A stretch of 45,719 bases of DNA from an uncultured Eubacteriales bacterium (GTDB lineage: Bacteria > Bacillota > Clostridia > Oscillospirales > Acutalibacteraceae). The notes beneath the pieces were generated by a model, which was not told the DNA's origin, did not search any database, and was given only the letters and a program-made list of their open reading frames with translations. The translations under genes and the position numbers were made by a program. The stretch is taken from contig ONAH01000134.1 in assembly GCA_900315715.1 (NCBI GenBank), positions 1 through 45,719 on the forward strand. The letters run 5' to 3'. Positions 25,341 through 33,600 of the stretch are shown here, one piece after another (position 1 is the first letter of the stretch; every line of letters begins with the position of its first letter).

Positions 25341-28124
25341 ATGGCACAGGATTTTAAAGAAACAATGAACCTGCCAAAAACAGAATTTCCAATGAGGGCA
25401 GGACTTCCAAAAAGCGAGCCGGGAACGCTCAAATCATGGGAGGACGACAAGGTTTATGAAAACCTTATGAAGAAAAATGAGGGTAAACCACTGTTTGTAC
25501 TTCACGACGGACCTCCATATGCTAATGGCGATATACATCTTGGCACAGCACTGAACAAGGTACTCAAAGATTTTATTATCAGATATAAGAATATGTCAGG
25601 TTTCAAAGCACCGTTTGTACCCGGCTGGGATACACACGGACTTCCGACAGAACTTAAGGCAAGAGCAAAGGCAGGCGTAGGCAATTCGTCGTCGATTTCG
25701 GAGGTAGAACTCAGAAAGCTATGTCACGATTTTGTTGACGGTTACATTGACGATCAGAGAAATCAGTTCAAGCGTCTTGGCGGTATCGGCGAATGGGAGA
25801 ACCCATACATAACATTACTTCCGGAGTTTGAAGCAAAGCAGATCGAAGTATTTGCGGATATGGCTTGCAAGGGCTATATTTATAAGGGCTTAAAGCCTGT
25901 TTACTGGTGTTCCGATTGTAAGACTGCACTTGCAGAGGCAGAGATTGAGTATGCCGAAGATCCATGTCACTCTATCTATGTAAAGTTCAGAGTAACAGAC
26001 GATAAGGGTGTGCTTTCCGCTCAGAATATCCCTGCGGATAAGACATATTTCGTTATCTGGACAACAACTACATGGACTCTCCCTGCAAACGTAGCTATTT
26101 GCGTAGGTCCAAGATTTGATTATGTGGCAGTAAAGAGCGGCGATGAATATTATATCATGGCAGAAGATCTTTACCGCGGCGCGATGGAAACAGCAGGCAA
26201 GACAGATTATGAGGTTGCGGCAAGATTTAAGGGCAGCGACTTTGAATATATGCAGACACAGCACCCGTTCCTTGACAGACAGTCGGTAGTTATCGTAGGC
26301 GATCATGTAACGCTTGAAAGCGGTACAGGCTGCGTACATACTGCTCCGGGTCACGGTGTAGAGGACTATGAGGTGTGCAGAAATTATCCCGAAATTCCGA
26401 TTATTGTTCCGGTAAACGCAGACGGAATTCTTACTGAGGAAGCCGGACAGTTTGCAGGACTATCTACTGAGGACGCAAACAAGCCGATTGCTTTGTACCT
26501 TGAGGAGACAGGCGCACTATTTGCACTTCAGAAGATTATTCACCAGTATCCGCATTGCTGGAGATGTAAGAAGCCTGTACTATTCAGAGCAACAGACCAG
26601 TGGTTCTGTTCGGTTGATGACTTTAAAGAGGAAACTTTAGAAGCAATTAAGAGTGTAGAGTGGATACCTGCATGGGGTGAGGACAGAATTTCTTCGATGG
26701 TTCGTGACCGTAAGGATTGGTGTATTTCCCGTCAGCGTAAGTGGGGTGTACCGATTCCGATATTCTTCTGCAAGAAGTGCGGTGAGCCGCATATTGAGAG
26801 AGAAGCAATGATGGCGGTAGCGGATCTTTTCAGAGAAAAAGGTTCAAACGCATGGTTTGAGATGACAGCAAACGAGATACTCCCGGAGGGTACAGTCTGC
26901 AAAAAGTGCGGAGGTACAGAGTTCGATAAAGAAAAGGACATCATGGACGTATGGTTTGACTCAGGCTCAACACACGCAGCCGTATTAAAAACAAGAGATT
27001 GTCTTTCTTTCCCGGCTGATCTTTACTTAGAGGGTGCGGATCAGTACAGAGGATGGTTCCAGTCATCACTTTTGACAGCTGTTGCGACGACAGGAGTTTC
27101 ACCGTATAAGACAGTTCTTACACATGGCTGGGTAGTAGACGGACAGGGCAGAAAGATGAGTAAGTCGCTTGGCAACGGTATTCTTCCGAGTGAGATTGTA
27201 GAACAGTACGGTGCAGATATTCTCAGACTTTGGGTAGCATCTTCTGATTACCATGCAGATATCCGTATTTCAAAGGATATTCTCAAGCAGCTTTCCGAGT
27301 CATACAGAAAGATCAGAAATACTGCAAGATATATTCTCAGCAATCTCTATGACTTCGATCCTGATAAGGATATGCTTCCGCTTGATGAGCTTTATCCGAT
27401 AGATAAGTGGGCGCTTAACAAGCTCAACGAACTTAACAAGAAGGTTCGTGAGGGTTATGACGCATATGAGTTCCACCAGGTATATCATGCAATACATAAC
27501 TTCTGTGTTGTAGATATGTCAAACTTCTATCTTGATGTACTTAAGGACAGACTATATACAGAACTAAGCGACGGTAAGGCAAGACGTGCGGCACAGACTG
27601 CAATTTATATCATTTTAGACGCTATGACAAGAATGATAACTCCTATTCTTGCATATACTTCAGATGAGATCTGGAAGTTCATGCCTCATGCACAGGGCGT
27701 TGATGCAAGTCACGTTGTGTATAATGAGATGCCGGAACTTGTTGATATAACCGTTGGTGATGAATTCATCGCACGTTGGGATAAGATCCATGAATTGCGT
27801 GACCTTGTTAAGAAGTCGATTGAGGTGGCTGTAAATCAGAAACTTGTAAAGGCTTCGCTTGAAACAACGGTAAAGCTTTCATGCACAGGCGCAGAGTATG
27901 ATTTTATCAAGTCTGTTGAGAGTGAGTTAAAAGACGCATTTATCGTTTCCGGTGTTGAGGTTGTAAACGATGAGAGTGCTTCGGAGCTTAAAGTTGAGAT
28001 AAACAAGGCTGAGGGCAATAAGTGTGAACGCTGCTGGACATACAGTACAACGGTAGGTCAGGACAGCGAAAATCCATGTGTATGCGCACGTTGCTCAGGT
28101 GTTCTCAGATCGCTTGTAAAGTAA
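25341..28124 (+). CDS. ileS: Isoleucyl-tRNA synthetase
   Basis: A class I synthetase that charges tRNA-Ile and edits valine. The 927 residues show the HIGH motif as HLGT (66-69, after GPPYANGDI), the CP1 editing domain (TTTWTLPANVAI; GTGCVHTAPGHGVEDY) and KMSKS at 605-609. An anticodon-binding domain and a C-terminal zinc ribbon follow (Cys895-x2-Cys898 with Cys915-x2-Cys918). This length with the C-terminal zinc site is typical of bacterial type IleRS. AAAGGAG lies upstream. The 38-base gap from divIVA leaves no room for a T-box leader, which many Firmicute ileS genes have. Confidence 0.98.
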   Translation: MAQDFKETMNLPKTEFPMRAGLPKSEPGTLKSWEDDKVYENLMKKNEGKPLFVLHDGPPYANGDIHLGTALNKVLKDFIIRYKNMSGFKAPFVPGWDTHGLPTELKARAKAGVGNSSSISEVELRKLCHDFVDGYIDDQRNQFKRLGGIGEWENPYITLLPEFEAKQIEVFADMACKGYIYKGLKPVYWCSDCKTALAEAEIEYAEDPCHSIYVKFRVTDDKGVLSAQNIPADKTYFVIWTTTTWTLPANVAICVGPRFDYVAVKSGDEYYIMAEDLYRGAMETAGKTDYEVAARFKGSDFEYMQTQHPFLDRQSVVIVGDHVTLESGTGCVHTAPGHGVEDYEVCRNYPEIPIIVPVNADGILTEEAGQFAGLSTEDANKPIALYLEETGALFALQKIIHQYPHCWRCKKPVLFRATDQWFCSVDDFKEETLEAIKSVEWIPAWGEDRISSMVRDRKDWCISRQRKWGVPIPIFFCKKCGEPHIEREAMMAVADLFREKGSNAWFEMTANEILPEGTVCKKCGGTEFDKEKDIMDVWFDSGSTHAAVLKTRDCLSFPADLYLEGADQYRGWFQSSLLTAVATTGVSPYKTVLTHGWVVDGQGRKMSKSLGNGILPSEIVEQYGADILRLWVASSDYHADIRISKDILKQLSESYRKIRNTARYILSNLYDFDPDKDMLPLDELYPIDKWALNKLNELNKKVREGYDAYEFHQVYHAIHNFCVVDMSNFYLDVLKDRLYTELSDGKARRAAQTAIYIILDAMTRMITPILAYTSDEIWKFMPHAQGVDASHVVYNEMPELVDITVGDEFIARWDKIHELRDLVKKSIEVAVNQKLVKASLETTVKLSCTGAEYDFIKSVESELKDAFIVSGVEVVNDESASELKVEINKAEGNKCERCWTYSTTVGQDSENPCVCARCSGVLRSLVK

Positions 28125-28142
28125 AATAATGATGAACAAAGC

Positions 28143-28168
28143 TGTGGCAGGGCATATGCCTTGTCACA
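28143..28168 (+). other. Hairpin between ileS and lspA
   Basis: A nearly symmetrical 26-base inverted repeat (12-base arms, two G-T pairs, centre TA) with no T-run. It could be an attenuator, weak terminator or processing site. Confidence 0.4.
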
Positions 28169-28204
28169 CTTTGGCTTTAGAAGCATAGAAAGGACAGATT
28201 AATA

Positions 28205-28681
28205 TTGTCGATAATAGCAGTAATAATAATTGCAATACTGGTATTGATAGATCAGTTGACAAAACTGTATGCAATAAACGTAATTAAGCCGCAGAGGTTT
28301 GTAAGTGTGATAGACAATTTCTATTACTTCACATATGTTGAAAACAGAGGAGCGGCGTTTGGCATGATGCAGAACAAGCAGCTGTTTTTTATAATAATAA
28401 CGGTTGTGATATTTGCAGTGCTTGGGTATGTGCTGGTGAAGTACAAGATAGAAGGAAAGCTTTTTTATACGGCAACAGTTCTTATTTTTGCAGGAGGAAT
28501 AGGAAATCTTATCGACAGGATATTCAGAGGATATGTAGTTGACTTTTTACAGTTTTCGTTTTTTCCGCCGGTATGCAATCTTGCCGATTATTATATTACG
28601 GTAGGAGCTGTAATGCTTATAATATCGGTTGCTTTCTGCAAGAAGAATATTGCTCCAAGAAAAATAAAGGCGGAAGAATGA
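28205..28681 (+). CDS. lspA: Lipoprotein signal peptidase LspA
   Basis: A membrane aspartyl protease that cleaves the signal peptide of diacylglyceryl-prolipoproteins. The 158 residues have four membrane segments and the family motifs VENRGAAFG (45-53), GGIGNLIDR with catalytic Asp104, and VCNLADYY with catalytic Asp128. The start is TTG at 28205, with AAAGGA about 11 bases upstream; no better start is visible. The substrate-binding lipoprotein at the right of the window is a likely client. It is followed directly by the rluD-family gene, as in Bacillus. Confidence 0.95.
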   Translation: MSIIAVIIIAILVLIDQLTKLYAINVIKPQRFVSVIDNFYYFTYVENRGAAFGMMQNKQLFFIIITVVIFAVLGYVLVKYKIEGKLFYTATVLIFAGGIGNLIDRIFRGYVVDFLQFSFFPPVCNLADYYITVGAVMLIISVAFCKKNIAPRKIKAEE

Positions 28682-28684
28682 TCT

Positions 28685-29599
28685 ATGGAATATACCTTTG
28701 AGATAACGGAAGAGAATGCAGGGGAAAGAACGGATAAGTTTCTGAGTACTGCAATAGAGGATATTTCAAGGAGCAGTATAGCGTCTTTGTGTGAGGACGG
28801 CATGGTGTTATCCGGCGGAAAAGCTGTCGGAAAAAATTATAAACTGAGAGTCGGAGATATTATTACGGTAACCGTGCCCGAACCTAAGGAGTATGAAGCT
28901 GGGGCTGAGAATATTCCGCTTGAGATCGTGTTTGAAGACGAACACCTGCTTGTTGTGAATAAGCCTAAAGGAATGGTAGTACATCCCGCTCCGGGCAATT
29001 ACAGCGGTACGCTTGTTAACGCACTCTTGTACCATTGCAGAGACAGCCTTTCGGGGATAAACGGAGTTCTCAGGCCCGGTATAGTCCATAGGATAGATAA
29101 GGATACAAGCGGTTTGCTGATAGTTGCAAAGAGTGATAAAGCACATATAGGGCTTGCCGAGCAGATAAAGGAACATTCTTTTGAGAGAGAATATGAGGCG
29201 GTGCTGTACGGCAGACTAAAGGAAGATAGCGGTACGGTTGACGCACCTATCGGCAGGCATAAAACCGATCGCAAAAAGATGTGCGTAACGTATGAGAACA
29301 GCAAGAATGCCGTAACACATTATAGGGTTATTGCATACAACAACGGATTTACTCATGCGGCGATGAAGCTTGAAACAGGACGTACACACCAGATAAGAGT
29401 ACATATGGCATATATAGGACACCCTGTTGCAGGCGACCCTGTGTACGGACCGTCAAAGGTGATAACAGAGCTTCACGGACAGTGTTTGCACGCTAAGAAG
29501 ATAGGCTTTGTACACCCGATAACAAAGAAATTTTTGAGATTTGATTCGGAACTGCCCGATTATTTTACGAATTTCCTGAAAAAGAAAGGTTTTGATTAA
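28685..29599 (+). CDS. RluA/RluD-family 23S rRNA pseudouridine synthase
   Basis: Isomerises uridine to pseudouridine in large-subunit rRNA. The 304 residues contain an N-terminal S4 RNA-binding domain (about 12-70) and the pseudouridine synthase domain. The catalytic Asp138 lies in HRIDKDTSG, with LLVVNKPKGMVVHP and GRTHQIRVHMAYIGHPVAGD. In B. subtilis the gene after lspA is ylyB, of this family. The exact rRNA sites (RluD-type helix 69 is usual) cannot be read from sequence. It begins 3 bases after lspA. Confidence 0.94.
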   Translation: MEYTFEITEENAGERTDKFLSTAIEDISRSSIASLCEDGMVLSGGKAVGKNYKLRVGDIITVTVPEPKEYEAGAENIPLEIVFEDEHLLVVNKPKGMVVHPAPGNYSGTLVNALLYHCRDSLSGINGVLRPGIVHRIDKDTSGLLIVAKSDKAHIGLAEQIKEHSFEREYEAVLYGRLKEDSGTVDAPIGRHKTDRKKMCVTYENSKNAVTHYRVIAYNNGFTHAAMKLETGRTHQIRVHMAYIGHPVAGDPVYGPSKVITELHGQCLHAKKIGFVHPITKKFLRFDSELPDYFTNFLKKKGFD

Positions 29600-29600
29600 T

Positions 29601-30062
29601 ATGGAACAGGCAATAATCAAGGATAAAGAAGAAATACTTAACGGCTTATTGTCAGACGATCCCGAAACAATACAGTCTGCCGCACGAGATGTTATAGATT
29701 GTGTTATTTTAAGCCGAGAAACGATAGCTTATCTTTGGAATTATAAAAATGAGATTAAGAAAAATCTTTCTGCACAACGAGATTACGGCGGCGGTATAGC
29801 CCCTAACAATCGGTTTGTAGAAAAAGCGCTTGAAATAATAGAGCGGTTTAAAACGGTAGATTGCTTATGCGAGTACGCTTTTGACAGCTTTGGTCAATAC
29901 CCCTCCTCTATGCTGCGTTATGGGTTTGAGGTGCTGTCTGTTAGCCATAAGGATTACACCGACAGCGGTGTTGTAATGTGCCCTCTATGTAAACAGAAGT
30001 ACGGTATATCATGTACATATACGGGTTGGCATACTGACCTGTCGGCATACCAAAAAATATAA
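29601..30062 (+). CDS. Unknown small protein with CxxC near the C-terminus
   Basis: I do not recognise this 153-residue protein. The ATG at 29601 has GAAAGG (29584-29589) at a workable spacing; a TTG three codons earlier overlaps the rluD end. The sequence is helical and charged in the first 100 residues (an ETIQSAARDVIDCVILSRET stretch), with no signal peptide or membrane segment. A C-terminal MCPLCKQKYGISCTYTGWH may bind zinc (Cys-x2-Cys plus Cys and His). Base composition resembles its neighbours. It is the last gene of the long run, just before the rplS promoter. Confidence 0.7.
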   Translation: MEQAIIKDKEEILNGLLSDDPETIQSAARDVIDCVILSRETIAYLWNYKNEIKKNLSAQRDYGGGIAPNNRFVEKALEIIERFKTVDCLCEYAFDSFGQYPSSMLRYGFEVLSVSHKDYTDSGVVMCPLCKQKYGISCTYTGWHTDLSAYQKI

Positions 30063-30093
30063 AAAAATTATTTTAAAAAAATCTCTAAAACGG

Positions 30094-30122
30094 TTGCAAT
30101 AAATATCTGAATATGGTATAAT
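30094..30122 (+). promoter_or_regulatory. Promoter of the rplS operon
   Basis: TTGCAA (30094-30099), exactly 17 bases, TATAAT (30117-30122), preceded by TG to give an extended -10. A strong sigma-A-type promoter, as expected for a ribosomal protein gene. Confidence 0.85.
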
Positions 30123-30128
30123 ACAAAA

Positions 30129-30262
30129 GCATTTGAACCGTCGTTTTGAAACGATGCGTTTCACTGCCCGGCGAAAGCCGAACAATGAAGCAGACAGTCC
30201 TCTGATTATGAACCTTACTTCGGGTTTGTATGTATGAATGTCTGTAAACTTTAGGAGGATTT
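30129..30262 (+). promoter_or_regulatory. Structured 5' leader of rplS (probable L19 leader)
   Basis: The about 135-nt leader folds into three elements. The first is an imperfect hairpin at about 30137-30158. The second is a hairpin at 30160-30187 capped by CGGC-GAAA-GCCG (30169-30180) with an outer TTCA-TG/CA-TGAA stem. The third has CAGACA/TGTCTG (30191-30196 with 30239-30244) enclosing an AACC/GGTT hairpin (30211-30226). A ribosomal-protein leader before rplS is known in Firmicutes (Rfam L19 leader), so autoregulation by L19 is likely; I matched it by position and structure, not by a covariance model. Confidence 0.65.
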
Positions 30263-30266
30263 AAAA

Positions 30267-30617
30267 ATGGATGCATTGAAGTTGATTGCGCAGGATTCAG
30301 TAAAGACAGAAGTACCGGAGTTCAGAGTAGGTGACACAGTAAGAGTAAGTGTTAATATTCGTGAGGGTGACAGAGAAAGAATCCAGATGTTTGAGGGTAC
30401 TGTTATCGCAAGAAAGAGCAGCGGCGTAGCTGAGACATTCACAGTAAGACGTGTAGCATACGGCGTAGGCGTAGAGAGAGTATTCCCACTCCACTGCCCT
30501 AACGTAAAGGACGTTAAGGTTATCAGACACGGTAAGGTAAGAAGAGCAAAGCTCTATTATCTGCGTGACAGAGTTGGTAAGGCTGCAAAGGTTAAGGAGC
30601 AGATCAAGAGAAGCTGA
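30267..30617 (+). CDS. rplS: 50S ribosomal protein L19
   Basis: A large-subunit protein at the 30S-50S interface. The 116 residues match the family closely ([64 protein letters not shown]). TTAGGAGGAT before the ATG is a strong ribosome binding site. It has its own strong promoter and structured leader, and is followed by a hairpin before lepB. The order rplS-lepB-rbgA-rnhB is common in Firmicutes. Confidence 0.98.
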   Translation: MDALKLIAQDSVKTEVPEFRVGDTVRVSVNIREGDRERIQMFEGTVIARKSSGVAETFTVRRVAYGVGVERVFPLHCPNVKDVKVIRHGKVRRAKLYYLRDRVGKAAKVKEQIKRS

Positions 30618-30635
30618 TTTGCTAAAGCTTTATCG

Positions 30636-30677
30636 GATAGTTTATTTGAGGGGCATAACGTCCCTCATTTTACTATC
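30636..30677 (+). terminator. Hairpin after rplS, probable partial terminator
   Basis: TGAGGG/CCCTCA (30647-30652 with 30662-30667), with outer GATAG/CTATC arms, followed by a broken T-run (ATTTTAC). It may lower expression of lepB and the genes after it compared with rplS. Confidence 0.6.
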
Positions 30678-30729
30678 AAATCTCAACAATTAATATGTAA
30701 TAACGGCAAAGGCAAGGTGATTACAGGCT

Positions 30730-31437
30730 ATGGATACACAGATTTTTAATAAAATAGACGATCCGAATGACGGTGATGTAATATCACAGGACAGCGTGCC
30801 GGATCTTGCAACTGTTAATTCGGAAGATGATCCCGTAGATAAAGAGATCTCCGAGGAGGAAGCGTCCGTAAAGAAAAACAAAAGAAAAGGCAAAACCCGT
30901 AAAAAAGACGCCCCGTCATCATTTATCACAGGTCTGTATGATTGGGTATCGGCATTTCTCTTTGCCTTGACAGCAGTTGTGCTTGTAATGACATTTTGTT
31001 TCAGGATAGTTGATGTTGACGGCAACTCCATGCTTAATACACTTCAGGATCATAACAAGATTGTGGTAACAGGTCTTGACTACAAACCGCAGGTTGGTGA
31101 TATAGTTGTAATAAGCCACGGAGTAGATCTTAATAAGGTAATAGTGAAGAGAATTATTGCCGTAGGCGGTCAGACTGTTGATCTTGATGAGAAAACAGGA
31201 GAAGTAATAGTTGACGGAGTAGTTCTTGAGGAAAAATACACAACCAGTAAGACTGAGGCAAGAGATACACAGTTTCCGATAGAAGTTGATGAGGGTAAGG
31301 TTTTCGTGCTTGGCGATAACAGATCGGTATCAAAGGACAGCCGTTATCAGGAAGTAGGACTCATTGATGAGGACTGGATAATAGGCAAGGTTCAGTATAG
31401 ATTTTATCCTTTTAACGAAATTGGCAGGGTTGATTAA
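30730..31437 (+). CDS. lepB: Signal peptidase I
   Basis: A membrane serine protease that removes signal peptides of secreted proteins. The 235 residues have an unusually long charged cytoplasmic N-terminus (1-70, acidic then Lys-rich) and one membrane segment (about 74-91). The catalytic Ser100 lies in DVDGNSML and Lys140 in VIVKRIIAVGG. The GDNRSVSKDSR box marks the family. AAGGTGA lies 10 bases before the ATG. It is the type I, Ser/Lys dyad enzyme, similar to Bacillus SipS, although its cytoplasmic extension is longer. Confidence 0.96.
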   Translation: MDTQIFNKIDDPNDGDVISQDSVPDLATVNSEDDPVDKEISEEEASVKKNKRKGKTRKKDAPSSFITGLYDWVSAFLFALTAVVLVMTFCFRIVDVDGNSMLNTLQDHNKIVVTGLDYKPQVGDIVVISHGVDLNKVIVKRIIAVGGQTVDLDEKTGEVIVDGVVLEEKYTTSKTEARDTQFPIEVDEGKVFVLGDNRSVSKDSRYQEVGLIDEDWIIGKVQYRFYPFNEIGRVD

Positions 31438-31447
31438 TAGTGAGTGT

Positions 31448-31482
31448 AAGGGGTTCTGATCAGGAATCCCTTTATTCTGTTT
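31448..31482 (+). terminator. Hairpin between lepB and rbgA
   Basis: A 9-bp stem with one G-T pair (31448-31456 with 31464-31472) and a 7-nt loop, followed by TATTCTGTTTA. It may be a weak terminator or attenuator inside the rplS operon. Confidence 0.5.
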
Positions 31483-31498
31483 AGGGGAGATGAATATA

Positions 31499-32560
31499 AT
31501 GAAGGAGAATAAAAAAGGCGGTATAAAGGGCAAACGTCAGAGGTTTTCAGAAAAGACCGGTAAACAAAATAAAAACGGTACAAGAAACACCAATAACACC
31601 AATAACCGCAATAATCAGAACAGACAGAAACCTGTTGTAGAAAGAAGAACCAAACGTACAGCAAAGCCGCAAAATACTGTATCTTTGAGCGATAACGCAC
31701 AGTATATACAGTGGTTTCCCGGTCATATGACAAGGACAAAAAGACAGATACAGTCGGATTTGAAACTTGTAGATGCGGTAGCGGAGATTATTGACGCAAG
31801 ATTGCCATTATCAAGCAGAAATCCCGATTTAGCCGAACTGATAGGTAGCAAGCCAAGAATAATACTGATGAATAAATGCGATCTTGCAGACCAGAAAGCC
31901 ACAAGAAAGTGGGTAGAGTATTTTAAGCGTCAAGGATTAAGAGCGATAGAACTTGACTGCAAGTCAGGCAAAGGGTTAGGCGGATTTGTAACGGCGGTCA
32001 GAGAGGTGCTTGCAGATAAGATAGCGGCATGGGAAGCAAAGGGCATGAAAAATCATTCTCTGAGGGTTATGATAGTCGGAATACCAAATGTCGGAAAATC
32101 ATCATTTATAAACAGAATTTCAAATTCGTCCAAAGCAAAGGTAGAGGATAGACCGGGAGTTACAAGAGGAAATCAGTGGTTTACGCTTGATAAGAATATC
32201 GAACTGCTTGATACTCCGGGTGTACTGTGGCCAAAGTTTGACGACCAGTCGGTAGGGGAAAAGCTGGCATTTACCGGTGCCGTAAAAGACCAGATAATGG
32301 ATACAGAGCAGTTATCCCTAAGATTGCTTGAATATTTGCAGGAGAATGTTAATTCTGTATTTTTTGAGAGATTTTCACTTGAAAAAAGTGAAATAGAAGG
32401 TCTTGCACCGCATGAACTGCTTGAGCTGATAGCCAAAAAGCGAGGTATGCTAATATCGGGCGGAAACGCAGATACAGAACGTGCCGCGGTAATGGTGCTT
32501 GATGAGTTTCGTGCGGCAAAGCTTGGAAGAATTACGCTTGAACTGCCGTTGGAGGAGTAA
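31499..32560 (+). CDS. rbgA: Ribosome biogenesis GTPase RbgA (YlqF)
   Basis: A circularly permuted GTPase required for late 50S assembly in B. subtilis. The start is ATG 31499: AGGGGAG at 31483-31489 is spaced correctly for it but abuts the in-frame ATG at 31490. The 353 residues have a Lys/Asn/Arg-rich N-terminal tail of about 60 residues, unusual in length. The G motifs then come in permuted order: G4 (NKCDLAD), G5 (CKSGKG), G1 (GIPNVGKSS), and G3 (DTPGVLWP). A C-terminal ANTAR-like RNA-binding region follows. The asparagine-rich basic tail may add rRNA contacts (inference). Confidence 0.95.
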   Translation: MKENKKGGIKGKRQRFSEKTGKQNKNGTRNTNNTNNRNNQNRQKPVVERRTKRTAKPQNTVSLSDNAQYIQWFPGHMTRTKRQIQSDLKLVDAVAEIIDARLPLSSRNPDLAELIGSKPRIILMNKCDLADQKATRKWVEYFKRQGLRAIELDCKSGKGLGGFVTAVREVLADKIAAWEAKGMKNHSLRVMIVGIPNVGKSSFINRISNSSKAKVEDRPGVTRGNQWFTLDKNIELLDTPGVLWPKFDDQSVGEKLAFTGAVKDQIMDTEQLSLRLLEYLQENVNSVFFERFSLEKSEIEGLAPHELLELIAKKRGMLISGGNADTERAAVMVLDEFRAAKLGRITLELPLEE

Positions 32561-32562
32561 TA

Positions 32563-33186
32563 ATGGATTGGCTTAAATATGAGAATATTGCATACGAAAA
32601 AGGATATTTAAGCGTATGCGGAGTTGATGAGGCAGGCAGGGGACCGCTTGCGGGGCCGGTATGTGCGGCTGCGGTGATACTGCCAAGAGATACGTTGATT
32701 GAGGGCGTGAACGACTCAAAGAAACTGTCTGAAAAGAAGCGTGAGCAGCTTTTTGAGGTTATTAAGGAAACCGCACTGTCATATAGTATAGGTTGGGCAA
32801 GCGTAGAGGAAATAGAGGAAATAAACATTCTTGCTGCTGCGATGCTTGCAATGAAAAGAGCCGTTGAGGGATTGACGATAAAAGCCGACTATGCCTACAT
32901 TGACGGCAATAAAACTCCCCGGATAGAAATTCCCTGCGAAGCGGTAGTAAAGGGTGACGCACTCTCAATGTCGATAGCGTCAGCGTCTATTCTTGCGAAG
33001 GTCAGCCGTGACAGACTAATGCTTGAATATGCAAAAGAGTATCCACAGTATGGTTTTGAAAAACACAAGGGATATGGAACTACCGCACATACAGACGCAA
33101 TACTGAAATACGGAGAATGTCCAATACACAGACCTAGTTTTTTAAAGAAACTATACGCAAAGCAGGCAAAAAAGAATGACAGGTAA
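32563..33186 (+). CDS. rnhB: Ribonuclease HII
   Basis: Removes ribonucleotides from DNA and RNA of RNA-DNA hybrids, cutting 5' of a ribonucleotide. The 207-residue product has the motif VDEAGRGPLAGPV with Asp22 and Glu23. Asp114 (YAYIDGN) and the KVSRDRLM segment complete the metal site pattern. GGAGGAG at the end of rbgA is its ribosome binding site and the two genes are 2 bases apart. It ends inside yraN (11-base overlap). Confidence 0.97.
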   Translation: MDWLKYENIAYEKGYLSVCGVDEAGRGPLAGPVCAAAVILPRDTLIEGVNDSKKLSEKKREQLFEVIKETALSYSIGWASVEEIEEINILAAAMLAMKRAVEGLTIKADYAYIDGNKTPRIEIPCEAVVKGDALSMSIASASILAKVSRDRLMLEYAKEYPQYGFEKHKGYGTTAHTDAILKYGECPIHRPSFLKKLYAKQAKKNDR

Positions 33187-33580
33187 AGAACACGACGAGA
33201 AGATAAAACAGCGTGGCAAAGCAGGCGAAAAGTATGTTTGTACTTATCTTGAAAAAAACGGTTATACTATAATCCGTACAAATTATTCGAGCAGATACGG
33301 TGAAATAGATGTAATAGCCGAAAACGAAAGCGTTATAGCGTTTGTTGAGGTGAAAACAAGAAAGCAGGGATCGTTTGCAAGCGGTCTTGAAAGTATTACA
33401 AACTCAAAGCTAAAAAAAATCATACGAACAGCCGCAAAGTACCTTGCAACACATAACACAACAAAGCAGCCACGCATAGATTGTGTACAAGTGACGGTGC
33501 GTGACAGCGATAGTGATGTAATAGATTTTGAGTATATAGAGAATGCCGTAGATGATTGGAGCGGTTATCTGAAATTTTGA
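33176..33580 (+). CDS. YraN/UPF0102 family nuclease-fold protein
   Basis: A 134-residue protein with the Holliday-junction-resolvase-like endonuclease fold: AGEKYVCTYLEKNGY, then GEIDVIAENESVIAFVEVKTR with the D-(x)n-E-x-K metal motif. Function in bacteria is not established. It overlaps rnhB by 11 bases, the usual neighbourhood for this family. The upstream ribosome binding site is weak, which fits coupled translation. Confidence 0.9.
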   Translation: MTGKEHDEKIKQRGKAGEKYVCTYLEKNGYTIIRTNYSSRYGEIDVIAENESVIAFVEVKTRKQGSFASGLESITNSKLKKIIRTAAKYLATHNTTKQPRIDCVQVTVRDSDSDVIDFEYIENAVDDWSGYLKF

Positions 33581-33600
33581 CATACCGAAAGGGGCAAAGT

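Noticed and set aside
25890-26354. Antisense open frame opposite ileS
   Set aside because: A shadow of ileS; no initiation signal and no family pattern.
30063-30266. tRNA or small ncRNA gene in the gap before rplS
   Set aside because: No tRNA arms or CCA end are seen; the structure fits better as the 5' leader of rplS behind its promoter.
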